Position numbers and translations under genes: made by a program. The notes beneath the pieces are model-generated. The model was not told the DNA's origin and did not search any database. It saw only the letters and a program-made list of their open reading frames with translations. 64,000 bases of DNA from the NCBI GenBank assembly GCA_942491535.1, contig CALOBV010000006.1:1-64000 (forward strand), in the 5' to 3' direction. Numbering within the stretch: the first letter of the stretch is position 1; each line of letters starts with the position of its first letter. This document shows, one piece after another, positions 8,816 to 18,676 of the stretch. This stretch comes from JAUVKT01 sp942491535. GTDB taxonomy: Bacteria; Bacteroidota; Bacteroidia; Bacteroidales; VadinHA17.

Positions 8816-10972
8816 ATGAAAATGACCAGCCGGTTTTTACTGATATTCGCACTTTTAATCTTTAGCTACACTTATGTATCTGCACAAAACGCAACATATA
8901 AAACCAACAATGGCCTTTCCATCGGCTTTGGCATTGGAGGAAGCTACCAGCAATCTGATATTGCCAATTCCATGGGGGCAGGACTGGATCTCTCCCTGGG
9001 AAGCAATATCTTCCGTAAAGAGGGCGCCTTTCTCGCTATGGATTGGAAATTTCGTTTCCTTGCCGGCGAAAACCAGGCCTGGGACCACAGGATAAACGTT
9101 GATGATACTTACAGTAATATCCGCTACAGGTTCTTTAATTATGATCTTGAGCTCGGACTCACCCTGAACAGGCTAAGAGAAAGAACAGGTATTATACTGT
9201 CTGGTTTTCTTGGAGCAGGTTTAACACACGGATTAACATCCTCTGACCTTCTTAATGATAGCGACTTAGCTTATAATTATTCTGTTATCGACCCCACTGC
9301 CGGGCGCAGTACTATCGTTGCTGATTTAAAAAATCTCAGCGACGGATCTTTCGAAACGGAGCTTGTTAACAAAGCAGCCCTCCTCCCTACTGCAGGCATC
9401 TACCTTGGATACCAATTCTCTCCGCGCTTTTCAATTGGTATTGGCCATAAAGTAAACTTCTCACTGAGTGAAAATAACAGCGCTACCGGCATTGATATTG
9501 ATAATAGGGTTCTTGATGGATCCTCCCTGGATATGAACCACTATACCAGTATTGGATTCAGGTGGTACTTCGGGGGCAAGACCTCAGGTTCAGGCAATAC
9601 AAAGCAAGCAGCCCTTGTAAACAGGGAACCAATTACTGAAATAATTTCACCAATCCCTTCTGCATCCGCCCTTCCTGAAATAGATATTACCATTCCATAC
9701 AGGGATCCCTTTGTCAGTAATAACAGGAATATAAATGTAACTGCAAGGTTTATGAGGATAAGCAGCCGGGAAGATATAAAGGTGGAATTAAATGGGAATG
9801 AAGCAAGTTTTGAATTCTTCCCTGAGGCAGGAAAAATAGAGATGGCAGTAGAGATGATTAACGACACAAGTGTACTCTCTATTACCGGTAGAAATAAAGA
9901 AGGCATAGCTTCTGATGATATAGTTCTTATCTACAGGGAGCAAAGTGATGCCAATAAAACTGTAGTAAGTACTGTTCAGGCTGCAGTTACCTTACCAACG
10001 CAGGTAAACCAGGCATCTACGATAACTGAAAATACCAGGGTTAACCAGTCTAACATGGTAAATCAGAACATACAGGAAAACCGATCCCAAAGGACTCAAA
10101 ACACAAATATTACACAGGAAACCCCAAAAACCCAGGTCCCTCAAATTAGTTTTATCAATCCACCCTCACCCCTGACGGTAAATAACAATATCTTTTCAAT
10201 AAAAGCTAAGGCATTAAATGTAAAGGCATGGCAGGATGTACAGGTAGTGATAAATGGTTCTGCAAACAGTTTTTTCAATTTTACATCCGACGGCACTATC
10301 TCTCTTAATATAGGATTGAAAGAGGGGGTTAATGAGGTTATTATAAGCGGAAGCAATGAGGCAGGTACTGCCAGAGAAAAAACCAGTATAACATACAAAA
10401 AGGCAATAACAGCACCGGCGATAATACCGACAACAGATATTGTTCCTGTAACAGATACAGTTACCACAAGCGTGGTAGTACCGACAACAAATATTGTACC
10501 TGTAACAGATACAGTTACCACAAGCGTGGTAGTACCGACAACAGATATAGTACCTGTAACAGAAATAACACCTACAACGGTTATTACCCCGGCCACAGTG
10601 ATTACTCCAGGCGGCATCAGGATTAACCCTGGTAATTCAGACTGGCAATTTTGCCTTGTCACACCATCAGGCACATACAACAGGTCTAAGCTCAGCAACA
10701 GTAATTTCAGGTATTCCGGATCGGCCAGCAGCCTTTACTTCAAACCAATAGGTGGTGGTGGCGAAGCTATTGTTAAGGGACAGGCTTACAGGCTCAGTCC
10801 AGGAAAAGATTATCTTTTTACCGGCAGCCTGACGGTTACGGTCAGCACCTCCAATCCCGGATCTATGGGACACTGGTCGGTATGTATTGAGTCAGACAAA
10901 GAACCCGTATCGGGAAGCGGTAAAAACAGACCTACCAGTCCATGTGAGCAGACGGTTGACAAAAAGAAGTAA
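8816..10972 (+). CDS. Large outer-membrane beta-barrel protein with Ig-like and Thr/Pro-rich linker regions
   Basis: The 718-residue protein has a signal peptide (cleavage near SAQN, residue 24). Residues about 25-250 alternate hydrophobic and polar residues with aromatic ends (GIGGSYQQS, IRYRFFNYDLELGL, YTSIGFRWYFGG), like an outer-membrane barrel. Two related Ig-like segments follow (about 283-376 and 440-530), each with the core 'V-NG-F-F'. Between them is a Gln/Asn/Thr-rich linker, and after them a Thr/Val/Pro linker made of 18-residue repeats. The last about 110 residues form a compact domain ending in a lysine-rich tail. No specific family was recognised. It may expose modules on the surface or bind peptidoglycan; neither is shown. 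Confidence 0.65.
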   Translation: MKMTSRFLLIFALLIFSYTYVSAQNATYKTNNGLSIGFGIGGSYQQSDIANSMGAGLDLSLGSNIFRKEGAFLAMDWKFRFLAGENQAWDHRINVDDTYSNIRYRFFNYDLELGLTLNRLRERTGIILSGFLGAGLTHGLTSSDLLNDSDLAYNYSVIDPTAGRSTIVADLKNLSDGSFETELVNKAALLPTAGIYLGYQFSPRFSIGIGHKVNFSLSENNSATGIDIDNRVLDGSSLDMNHYTSIGFRWYFGGKTSGSGNTKQAALVNREPITEIISPIPSASALPEIDITIPYRDPFVSNNRNINVTARFMRISSREDIKVELNGNEASFEFFPEAGKIEMAVEMINDTSVLSITGRNKEGIASDDIVLIYREQSDANKTVVSTVQAAVTLPTQVNQASTITENTRVNQSNMVNQNIQENRSQRTQNTNITQETPKTQVPQISFINPPSPLTVNNNIFSIKAKALNVKAWQDVQVVINGSANSFFNFTSDGTISLNIGLKEGVNEVIISGSNEAGTAREKTSITYKKAITAPAIIPTTDIVPVTDTVTTSVVVPTTNIVPVTDTVTTSVVVPTTDIVPVTEITPTTVITPATVITPGGIRINPGNSDWQFCLVTPSGTYNRSKLSNSNFRYSGSASSLYFKPIGGGGEAIVKGQAYRLSPGKDYLFTGSLTVTVSTSNPGSMGHWSVCIESDKEPVSGSGKNRPTSPCEQTVDKKK
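10433..10561 (+). repeat. 54-bp coding tandem repeat (2.4 copies)
   Basis: Units at 10433-10486 and 10487-10540 are nearly identical, with a partial third unit. Each encodes an 18-residue Thr/Val/Pro-rich stretch containing PVTDTVTTSVVVPTT, forming a flexible linker in the outer-membrane protein. Confidence 0.9.
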
Positions 10973-11003
10973 GCGAACCGATATATATAATCACACTGCG
11001 ATA

Positions 11004-14000
11004 TCAGTTTTTACGGACTCTTATTGCTCCTATACCTTTATCCCACAGGAGTTTATTAAATCCCGGGATATCTTCATCTCTTATCTCCCTGGCTGTGATC
11101 TCAAGGCTCTTCCATTGCCCGTTTAATTCTGCGAGCCTTTTTCTTGAGGGATCATTTACCCTGGGAATAGCACTCTCTGTACTATTTATCAGAAAAAGAT
11201 ACTCCGCTGTAAACTTATTTGGATAATTTTCCACATCATCATAGGCCTTTGATTTTCTCTGAATCATCAATTCATCCCAGTCTTTCATCTTTTTTACCAG
11301 TTCCTTGCCTTTTGCATATATCTCCGCCTCTGCTTCCTTATCAATATTCTTAAGAACATCCTCAAGCTGCATCCTCATATCGAGGATAGTATTTACATTT
11401 TTATGCATCAGATTCAGGGTATTCTCCATGTCAAGCATATAATCGCTGTATTCCTTATAATCGGCATCCGAAAGAGGGTAATCTGGATTTTTAAGAATGG
11501 TACAGCTAAGCTCAGCCTTATCCTTACCGGCAATAAGTTTAATACTATAATCTCCTGGCGAAGCCTTATGTCCCTTATAGCTTCCCTCAATATAAGCAGA
11601 GGGTGCACCAATCATACCAGTGTATCGCATATCCCACACAAAGCGATTAAGTCCTTTTTTCTTTGACAAAACAGGCTCGGCTGAGGGTCCACCCTCGTAT
11701 TTTTTATACAATTCATCTTTTTTAGAGCTAAACTTTCTTACCAGCTTGCCATCCTTATCCCTTATCTCCATTTCTACATCAATAGTGTCGGGTAACTGGT
11801 AATAAATAACCACTCCATTGGCAGGGTTTACACCCTCATGCGGGCTCATTCCAGTAAACTTCGGGTTATTTGTGTTAAGCGGACTGCTCCAGCTTCCCAG
11901 AATAGCTGGACCTGGATTATAAAGTGCAAATGCTTTCTTGCTATACTGCCTTATTAATTCCAGGTCGTCGAGTATCCAGAACGAGCGTCCCGATGTTGCT
12001 ACAACAAGGTTATCATCCTTGATAATCAGGTCTGTAACAGGTACTACGGGAAGGTTCAGCTTAAATGACTGCCATAGCTTACCTCCGTCCCATGATATAT
12101 ACATGCCGGTCTCAGTCCCTGCAAACAGCAGATCTTTCTTCTTCTTATCCTCCCTCACCACACGGGTAAAAGCACCATAGGGAATGCCCTCACTGATATT
12201 GGTCCAGCTCTTACCATAATTACTGGTCTTATAAATAGCCGGTGTATAATCATTAAACTTATACCTTGTGGTAGCAATATATGCAACAGCGGGGTCGTGT
12301 GGAGAAACCTCTATTGCGTTCACAAGACATTCAACAAGGTTTTTAGGTGTAACATTATTCCAGTTTTCTCCTCCATCCTTTGTAAGGTACACAAGGCCAT
12401 CATCACTACCTGTCCATATAACTCCCTTTTCATGGGGTGATTCAATCACATAACTTATTGTTCCATAGTTTTCTGCACCTACAGCTTCAACTGTATACGG
12501 GCCACCGCCCTTGCCCTGTTTATCATCCTCATCGCGAGTCAGATCTGGTGAAACCTCGGTCCATGACTTACCCAGGTCTGTTGTTTTGAGAAGGCACTGG
12601 GCCGCATGGTAGAATGTATTTGGTTCATGCTGCGACCAGATTATTGGAGCATTCCAGTTGAAACGGTACTTCATATCCCTTGAGGCCCTTCCCAGGTACA
12701 GGATGGGTGCAGCCAGTATGCCTGTTCCGGCCTTTGCTTCGATATCAAGCACCTCTATATGACCAAGATAGGACCCACCCATCACTTTTACCGGATTATC
12801 GGGATCAAAAGCCAGAAATGCACTTTCTCCACCTGCAGAGGCAGTCCAGTACTTATCGGTAATAGCCGATCCATCAACTGCCATACTGGCTATTTTAACC
12901 GAGGTATTATCCTGCTGGCCCCCGTAAATATTATACGGAAATTCATTATCTACATTAACACGGTAAAACTGGGCTGTTGGCATACCATCCTGCGAAGACC
13001 ATGTTTTGCCACTATTAAAACTTATTGCAGCACCTCCATCATTTGCGATGCACAGGTTACGAGAATTATTTGGATTGATCCATAAGTCATGAAAGTCACC
13101 ATGCGTCCCGGTAATTCTCTCCCAGGTCTTGCCACCGTCTATTGAGCGCAAAGCCTGTGCACTTAGAGAATAAATGGTAAACTCATCACTGGGATCAACA
13201 AAAATCTCAAGGTAATACCATGCCCTCTGCAAAAGCCTGTGATCTCCACTCACTTTGGTCCATTTTTCACCTGCATCAGTAGAAACGAACAGTCCACCTT
13301 TTTCCTTATTGGAATCACTTTCAATAAGAGCGTATACCTTATCCGGATTGGAACGACAGACAGCTATAGCCATTTTGCCCTTTTCCTCTGGCAAGCCATT
13401 ATGTATCTTTTTCCAGGTATCACCTCCATCACTGCTTTTATATAATCCGCTTCCTTCTCCGCCACTAATTACCTTCCAGGGCTTCCTCTGATGCTCCCAC
13501 ATTGCAGCATAGAGTACCTGCGGGTTATTCATATCCATAGACAGTTCAGAGCATCCGGTGAGATTATTTACAAATAATACATTCCTCCATGTCTTACCGC
13601 CGTCTGCAGATTTATATATTCCCCGCTCCTTTGAAGGGCCAAACAGGGCTCCCTCAGCTGCTACGAAAACTATATCGGGGTTAGTAGGATGAATTACTAT
13701 CCTTGAGATATGCTGAGTCTTCTCCAATCCTAACTTTACCCAGGTCTTGCCAGCATCTGTCGATTTTAATACCCCATCGCCATAGGAGGTCATAACAGCC
13801 CTGGGTGCATGTTCGCCCATACCACAGTAAACCACATTGGGATTACTTTCAGACACACTAACGGCCCCGACTGATCCGGTAGTAAAATACTTATCGGAGA
13901 TATTGGTCCAGAACTGACCGGCATCGCTGGTCTTCCAGAGTCCTCCCCCGGTGGTACCCATATAATAAGTAAGAGGGTCGTTTACTACACCTGTGGAGGT

Positions 14001-14129
14001 AACAGATCTGCCACCCCTGTGCGGTCCTATATTTCTGTATTTAACAGGATTAAATAAAGAGTCAATATCCTGTGAATAAATATTAATAAGCTGAAAGAAA
14101 AACAGCAAAGCAATTGTTAGTAGTCTCAT
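11004..14129 (-). CDS. Secreted VPS10/BNR-type beta-propeller protein (sortilin-like)
   Basis: The 1041-residue protein starts with a signal peptide (MRLLTIALLFFFQLINIYSQ). Residues about 25-720 hold at least ten Asp-box motifs of the form S-x-D-x-G-x-T-W (STDAGKTW, SADGGKTW, SSDGGDTW, SIDGGKTW, TKDGGENW, SWDGGKLW), which indicate seven- to ten-bladed propellers like sortilin VPS10 domains. A Fn3-like segment and a helical C-terminal part follow. Family members are often labelled 'glycosyl hydrolase' or 'BNR repeat protein', but no catalytic residues are evident. Cell-surface or periplasmic ligand binding is more likely than hydrolysis. A paralogue lies at 22860-25208. The gene is convergent with the outer-membrane protein upstream in the window, 31 bp apart. 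Confidence 0.8.
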   Translation of the reverse strand: MRLLTIALLFFFQLINIYSQDIDSLFNPVKYRNIGPHRGGRSVTSTGVVNDPLTYYMGTTGGGLWKTSDAGQFWTNISDKYFTTGSVGAVSVSESNPNVVYCGMGEHAPRAVMTSYGDGVLKSTDAGKTWVKLGLEKTQHISRIVIHPTNPDIVFVAAEGALFGPSKERGIYKSADGGKTWRNVLFVNNLTGCSELSMDMNNPQVLYAAMWEHQRKPWKVISGGEGSGLYKSSDGGDTWKKIHNGLPEEKGKMAIAVCRSNPDKVYALIESDSNKEKGGLFVSTDAGEKWTKVSGDHRLLQRAWYYLEIFVDPSDEFTIYSLSAQALRSIDGGKTWERITGTHGDFHDLWINPNNSRNLCIANDGGAAISFNSGKTWSSQDGMPTAQFYRVNVDNEFPYNIYGGQQDNTSVKIASMAVDGSAITDKYWTASAGGESAFLAFDPDNPVKVMGGSYLGHIEVLDIEAKAGTGILAAPILYLGRASRDMKYRFNWNAPIIWSQHEPNTFYHAAQCLLKTTDLGKSWTEVSPDLTRDEDDKQGKGGGPYTVEAVGAENYGTISYVIESPHEKGVIWTGSDDGLVYLTKDGGENWNNVTPKNLVECLVNAIEVSPHDPAVAYIATTRYKFNDYTPAIYKTSNYGKSWTNISEGIPYGAFTRVVREDKKKKDLLFAGTETGMYISWDGGKLWQSFKLNLPVVPVTDLIIKDDNLVVATSGRSFWILDDLELIRQYSKKAFALYNPGPAILGSWSSPLNTNNPKFTGMSPHEGVNPANGVVIYYQLPDTIDVEMEIRDKDGKLVRKFSSKKDELYKKYEGGPSAEPVLSKKKGLNRFVWDMRYTGMIGAPSAYIEGSYKGHKASPGDYSIKLIAGKDKAELSCTILKNPDYPLSDADYKEYSDYMLDMENTLNLMHKNVNTILDMRMQLEDVLKNIDKEAEAEIYAKGKELVKKMKDWDELMIQRKSKAYDDVENYPNKFTAEYLFLINSTESAIPRVNDPSRKRLAELNGQWKSLEITAREIRDEDIPGFNKLLWDKGIGAIRVRKN

Positions 14130-14367
14130 GATTGTAGAAGGGTTTAAAATGAAACTTGAAGATAATATATATTTTTCGAATTACTGATTCCGGACCAGAT
14201 ACGATTTAATCCGAATTCCCGTTTAAAAAGTACTGAACCTGATGTCTTTTAATATAAAATTTTTATTCGTATCACTCAATATTGAGGATTATCGGTGCTT
14301 TGCGACATGCATAATCAATATTGTGTAACCGAATAGCAGGGGTTCACGTAAAATGGGAAGGGGAATT

Positions 14368-16899
14368 ATGAAATTGTTTATTCATATAGTTGTACTATTA
14401 TGGCTGTCATTGAGTATTTCAGGGCAGGATTGCTCAATATTATCAAAAGCCAATAATATTACCCCCGATAAATTATGCTCACCCGTTACCGCAACATGGT
14501 TTGTAAGCTATACAGGGGTAAATGATGCAGGCACTGACGTGAGTATAAGATACGATTGGGACAACGGAACAGTTGAAACTATACCAGCTACTGAGATTGC
14601 ACCGGGAGTTTTTGAAGCAACATCTGCTACCACATATACATCGGCAGGTGATGTATGTAATTATAATCCTCGGGCAACACTTATTGTAAATGGTGTTCTG
14701 TGTACATCATCTTCGCAGGAACAGATAGTAACAGTTTGGGACAACGACGATAGTAATGGAGGAGAGATGCATATTTCTCCTGATATTTACCCTATATGCT
14801 TTGGCACCAGCGATAATGTACGATTCCAGGACCTCACTCAGTTTAACTGCGTCCCTCCACAGGAGCTGGATAATCCGAACGTAAATACCAGGTGGTTACA
14901 GTGGATATATGGCACAGATAATACTATGACAGGTACACCCATAACCATAGAAGGGGTATCAAGAACCTTTCCTTATATAGACAATGTAATCACATTAACC
15001 GGACCAGTTACAGGGTCGGGAGTTTGGTCTGATGTTATAAATGTTGCTGCCGATAAAGCCATTGGTCAGTATTTTGAAGTTACCCTACGAAACTGGAATT
15101 ATTGTAATCCCTATGATGATCCAAATATCCCGGGCACACCTGCAGATCCTGTTAATGGTGATAATCCCCCTGTAGAGACAAGCGCCATTATACTTATTGT
15201 AGGATATCCCAATGCTACAATAAGTCCCGTTGATACACTCTGTGCTAATGCCGATGCTGTCACCCTGACTGCTGTTGATCCAGGGGGCACATGGTTTGGA
15301 GCAGGAGTTTCGGGCAACACCTTCGATCCCGAAGTTTCGGGGCCGGGAGACCATATTATAAGGTATGATCTGACAGATCCAAACGGGTGCTCCGACAGTG
15401 ATGAAACAATAATAAGCGTGGTACCTATACCTGATGCTACAATACTATCTGGTGGGATTGTATGTTCATCTGACCCTCCTTTCACACTCCAGGCGCGCGA
15501 CCCTGGCGGTGTATGGACTGGTCCGGGAGTGGTTGGAGATGTATTTAATCCTTCTTTGCCCGGAGCAGGCAATCACACAATAACATATACAATAATAGAT
15601 AGCAACGGATGCACCGACTATGATGAGACGATTATCACAGTTGCCACACCTGATGCTACTATAACTCCCGTAGATACATTGTGCAACGACAGTCCACCGG
15701 TTACCCTGAATTCTCAAGATCTGGGAGGCATCTGGTCAGGACCGGGAGTTGTTGGAAATACTTTCAACGCAGTTATTGCCGGCATAGGTGATCATCTTAT
15801 CAGATACACTATTGATAATGCTGATTGCAGCGATTCCGACAGTACGATAATAACGGTTATGCCAAACCCCAATATCACAATTATTAATCCGGGCTCACAG
15901 TTTATAGATAGTCCACCGGTAGCACTGATTGCCAGCCCGGAAAATGGTATATGGTCAGGCCCCGGATTATCCGGAAATATATTCAATCCTGTGCTGGCAG
16001 GCATTGGCACACATGTTATATATTATCAAACTATGCCCGACAGGTGGGGCTGTATGGCCATAGATACCATACATATAAGTGTTATCCTTCCTCAAATGCC
16101 GATAGCAGACTTTAAGGCCGACACAACAGGATGTACACCGCTTACTGTATCATTTGAAAACACCAGCCAATTTGGTACAGTTTTTACCTGGGACTTCGGT
16201 GATGGCATATACTCCAATGAGAAAAATCCGGTCCATACTTATTATGTTCCCGGTGACTACTTAGTAAAATTAAGAGTTAATAATATTAGCGGTCAAGACG
16301 TACATAATGGAACAATAAGAGTTTACCAGAACCCTTCGGCTATCTTCAGCGCCTACCCCACTACAGTTGTTAATAACGAACAGATAGTAGTATTCTCCGA
16401 CAATAGTTATTTTGACCAGTCTCATTTATGGAGATTTGGTGATGGACAAAGCTCCACAGAAGAGAATCCCTGGCATCAATATATGGAGCCCGGTGAGTAT
16501 ACTGTATCACTTATTGTTACTTCAGAAAACGGGTGTGTCGATTCTACGACACTCGAAACGCCTATAGTAGTCGACTGGATAGATGGAGATATTGAATTCG
16601 CGAATGTATTTAAATGGAATGGCTCAGGCCCCATAGGAGGAGAATGGAGGCCGGGGGTTTACGATGGCATGGATTTCGTCTTCAGACCATTCTTTGAAAA
16701 TGTTTCAAGATACCAGCTTCAGATATTTAACCGATGGGGAGTACTTATTTTCGAAAGCTTCGATATAAACAGAGGTTGGGATGGTTACTTTGGTGATGGT
16801 AATCTTGCACCACAGGGGGTATATGTTTGGAAAGTAACAGGCCAGTATGCCGACGGCTCATTTTTCACAAAAGTTGGCGATATAACCTTTCTTCACTAA
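14368..16899 (+). CDS. PKD-repeat surface protein with T9SS type B (CHU_C) sorting domain
   Basis: ATG 14368 gives a good signal peptide (MKLFIHIVVLLWLSLSISGQ) and is preceded by aggggaatt; ATG 14353 is an alternative that adds MGRGI. Four related modules of about 75 residues carry the theme 'GGxWxGPGVxGxxFxP...G-H-I-Y' (residues about 275-560). Two PKD domains follow (VFTWDFGDGIYSNEKNP and LWRFGDGQSSTEENP). The last 95 residues form a gliding-motility-associated C-terminal domain (LQIFNRWGVLIFES, WDGYFGDGNLAPQGVYVW, then the terminal GDITFL). T9SS export and surface attachment follow from that domain. The partner or substrate is unknown. It resembles the left-edge adhesin in module style. 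Confidence 0.85.
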   Translation: MKLFIHIVVLLWLSLSISGQDCSILSKANNITPDKLCSPVTATWFVSYTGVNDAGTDVSIRYDWDNGTVETIPATEIAPGVFEATSATTYTSAGDVCNYNPRATLIVNGVLCTSSSQEQIVTVWDNDDSNGGEMHISPDIYPICFGTSDNVRFQDLTQFNCVPPQELDNPNVNTRWLQWIYGTDNTMTGTPITIEGVSRTFPYIDNVITLTGPVTGSGVWSDVINVAADKAIGQYFEVTLRNWNYCNPYDDPNIPGTPADPVNGDNPPVETSAIILIVGYPNATISPVDTLCANADAVTLTAVDPGGTWFGAGVSGNTFDPEVSGPGDHIIRYDLTDPNGCSDSDETIISVVPIPDATILSGGIVCSSDPPFTLQARDPGGVWTGPGVVGDVFNPSLPGAGNHTITYTIIDSNGCTDYDETIITVATPDATITPVDTLCNDSPPVTLNSQDLGGIWSGPGVVGNTFNAVIAGIGDHLIRYTIDNADCSDSDSTIITVMPNPNITIINPGSQFIDSPPVALIASPENGIWSGPGLSGNIFNPVLAGIGTHVIYYQTMPDRWGCMAIDTIHISVILPQMPIADFKADTTGCTPLTVSFENTSQFGTVFTWDFGDGIYSNEKNPVHTYYVPGDYLVKLRVNNISGQDVHNGTIRVYQNPSAIFSAYPTTVVNNEQIVVFSDNSYFDQSHLWRFGDGQSSTEENPWHQYMEPGEYTVSLIVTSENGCVDSTTLETPIVVDWIDGDIEFANVFKWNGSGPIGGEWRPGVYDGMDFVFRPFFENVSRYQLQIFNRWGVLIFESFDINRGWDGYFGDGNLAPQGVYVWKVTGQYADGSFFTKVGDITFLH

Positions 16900-16983
16900 A
16901 CAATAAAATGAATCGTCAAATCCTTATGGTTTGAATGAATCCTGATTCAGGAATGGATATAGTGTTAATCTAATTCCTACAGC

Positions 16984-17583
16984 TCAGCTACAGGAAACGA
17001 CCCTGAAGGCCGATGATATATATAAATCAGATTTGAGCTCCAGCCCTGATCCGGAAAGGAAGTAATCAAGTCCGCCAAGATTATTATACTTACGGAAGTT
17101 CCTGTAATGATCTCCCCCTGCAATCCTCTCAATAATAAATAATATTAAGCTTGAAAACCCAAAAGGTCTGGGATACATATAATCCATTATTATAAGCCTG
17201 GGGGCAATCCTCCTCATCTCCTTTAATATTCTTATGGCCAGGTCGGGATCAAACTGGTGAATGGCCATCGATGTTACAGCGACATCAAATGAATCATTTT
17301 TATATAAGGACAGGTCGGATGCATCTGAATTCAGAAACTCGACATTGGTAATGCCTTTACTATTTGCAGCAGCATTAGCAATTGCAATCATCTCCTCCGA
17401 AAGATCTATTCCCTTTACTTCAGCGGCTTGCTCTGAGATTGCTATTGACAGCGACCCGGTGCCACATGCCACATCAAGTACCCTGTCGTCGGAAGCAATG
17501 CGCAAAATAATTGATTGCTGAACGCTCGACAGTATCCTATCAATTATATGCTTATAGATAAAGGAGTTTATTGAGAATTTCAT
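16984..17583 (-). CDS. Class I SAM-dependent methyltransferase
   Basis: The 199-residue protein has the SAM-binding motif I VLDVACGTGSLSIAIS near residue 35, an acidic motif II (VKGIDLSEEMI) and a motif corresponding to post-I/IV (FDVAVTSMAIHQF). It resembles the Methyltransf_11/UbiE group of small-molecule methyltransferases. The substrate cannot be assigned. It is cytoplasmic, with no signal peptide. It is convergent with the PKD gene; 84 bp separate the two stops and no strong terminator was seen there. Confidence 0.85.
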   Translation of the reverse strand: MKFSINSFIYKHIIDRILSSVQQSIILRIASDDRVLDVACGTGSLSIAISEQAAEVKGIDLSEEMIAIANAAANSKGITNVEFLNSDASDLSLYKNDSFDVAVTSMAIHQFDPDLAIRILKEMRRIAPRLIIMDYMYPRPFGFSSLILFIIERIAGGDHYRNFRKYNNLGGLDYFLSGSGLELKSDLYISSAFRVVSCS

Positions 17584-17672
17584 GCCGGCACAAATGTAAA
17601 TAATTAACTCTATAAAGAAAATAAGTTAAAAGAATCGAAAAAATGTCATGAATATTGTGCTGATAATTTTTG

Positions 17673-17680
17673 TAGCTTTG
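17673..17680 (+). promoter_or_regulatory. Candidate -7 promoter box (TAGCTTTG)
   Basis: TAGCTTTG fits TAnnTTTG, and a TTG lies about 16 bp upstream (17655-17657), a little short of the usual spacing. It would drive the small ORF at 17703 and the secreted protein gene at 17831. Confidence 0.35.
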
Positions 17681-17702
17681 AGTTTTTAAGTCAGACATAG
17701 TT

Positions 17703-17774
17703 ATGACAGCCGCTGAGAAGGAAAATATAAGAAGTAGCATATATGCCGGGATTGATAAACTCAATCTGCTATAA
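17703..17774 (+). CDS. Possible 23-residue small protein
   Basis: ATG 17703 opens a reading frame, MTAAEKENIRSSIYAGIDKL and three more residues, ending at TAA 17772-17774. It is 22 bp downstream of TAGCTTTG (17673-17680), a match to the Bacteroidota -7 box. The sequence looks amphipathic and protein-like, but it is too short to judge. It could equally be leader sequence for the gene at 17831. Confidence 0.2.
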   Translation: MTAAEKENIRSSIYAGIDKLNLL

Positions 17775-17830
17775 GATGCATGTCATGCAATTGAAATGAT
17801 TATAATAATTGTAAATAATATACGCAGATT

Positions 17831-18499
17831 ATGAAGAAGGGCCTTTTATTTTATGTTTTACTGGCATTAGGATTGAGCGGGTTAAAGGCTCAGAGTATAT
17901 TTGAACCTAACTATGCCTTAAAAAATCCAATGACTCTTGAACTAATTAACATAGAGTTAAAGGATGATGTCACGCTTTTAAATATAAGTATAGAAAACCT
18001 GGCTGAGGGTGGTTATTATTGTATAGATCCGGCTACCTACCTTATTACTGATAAGGGAGAAAGGTTTAAGCTGTCTGAGTTGAGCGGACTACCTCTTTGT
18101 CCGGATGTATATAAATTCAGTCGGGTAGGAGAAATAAAATATATTACGATGCGCTTCCCTCCTATTGGCAAGGACTCGGAGTGGGTTGATATTATTGAGG
18201 AGTGTGACGATAACTGCTTATCTATCTACGGATTATGTCTCGATATAAAGTTAAATACAGAAATAAATATTGGGTTCAGGGATATAGAAAACGGGAGGAT
18301 GGATGCAGCCCTGAATAGGTTTGAATACCTCAGGAGCCAACTCATAGATAAAGGGAATCCAATCCTGGGATCAATATACATTAACCTGATATCGCTCTAT
18401 GAAGAGAAGGGTAATTCCTCCAGGGTAGCTGAGCTGAAGAACGAGCTGCAGGGATTACTAATACCGCATAAGGAGAAGTTTCTGATTCTATTGAAATAA
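17831..18499 (+). CDS. Secreted protein of unknown function
   Basis: The 222-residue protein has a clear signal peptide (MKKGLLFYVLLALGLSGLKAQ). The N-terminal half (about residues 30-110) looks like a small beta-sandwich: it starts NPMTLELINIELKDDVTLLNI and includes AEGGYYCIDPATYLITD. Residues about 130-210 are helical and may form one TPR-like pair (ENGRMDAALNRFEYLRSQL, LGSIYINLISLYEEKGN). Similar proteins with a stress- or metacaspase-associated beta domain and TPRs occur in Bacteroidota, but I do not recognise a named family. Short tandem repeats begin immediately after its stop codon. Confidence 0.6.
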   Translation: MKKGLLFYVLLALGLSGLKAQSIFEPNYALKNPMTLELINIELKDDVTLLNISIENLAEGGYYCIDPATYLITDKGERFKLSELSGLPLCPDVYKFSRVGEIKYITMRFPPIGKDSEWVDIIEECDDNCLSIYGLCLDIKLNTEINIGFRDIENGRMDAALNRFEYLRSQLIDKGNPILGSIYINLISLYEEKGNSSRVAELKNELQGLLIPHKEKFLILLK

Positions 18500-18500
18500 G

Positions 18501-18580
18501 GTTGAGACTGAGTTGAGACTGAGTTGAGACTGAGTTGAGACTAAGTTAAGACTGAGTTGAAACTGAGTTGAAAAGGTTGA
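18501..18580 (+). repeat. 11-bp microsatellite (gttgagactga), about six to seven copies
   Basis: Exact gttgagactga units start at 18501, one base after the TAA at 18497-18499. The later copies carry single substitutions, and the array decays into gttgaaaaggttgaaaa. Confidence 0.95.
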
Positions 18581-18603
18581 AAACTAAACCTTTCTCAACT
18601 ATT

Positions 18604-18676
18604 CGCTGCCTAAGCAGCGATCTCAACCACTGTCCACGCAGTGGGCATCTCACCTTCTCTACTGTTCTCCGAACAG
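18604..18676. repeat. Three small hairpins in a row
   Basis: Perfect 6-bp stems lie at 18604-18619 (cgctgc/gcagcg, 4-nt loop), 18627-18644 (ccactg/cagtgg, 6-nt loop) and 18662-18676 (ctgttc/gaacag, 3-nt loop). The third covers the end of the FadL-like coding sequence on the minus strand. The first two may help terminate the convergent genes, but none has a good T-tract. Confidence 0.5.

Noticed and set aside
10141..10698. 185-codon minus-strand ORF with Val/Thr/Gly repeats
   Set aside because: It is the antisense shadow of the Thr/Pro repeat linker of the outer-membrane protein.
16900..16983. Terminator between the PKD gene and the methyltransferase
   Set aside because: The only inverted repeat (tcctg/cagga near 16943) is short and has no T-tract.
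18501..18580. CRISPR-like short repeats
   Set aside because: Units are 11 bp with no spacers, so it is a simple microsatellite.
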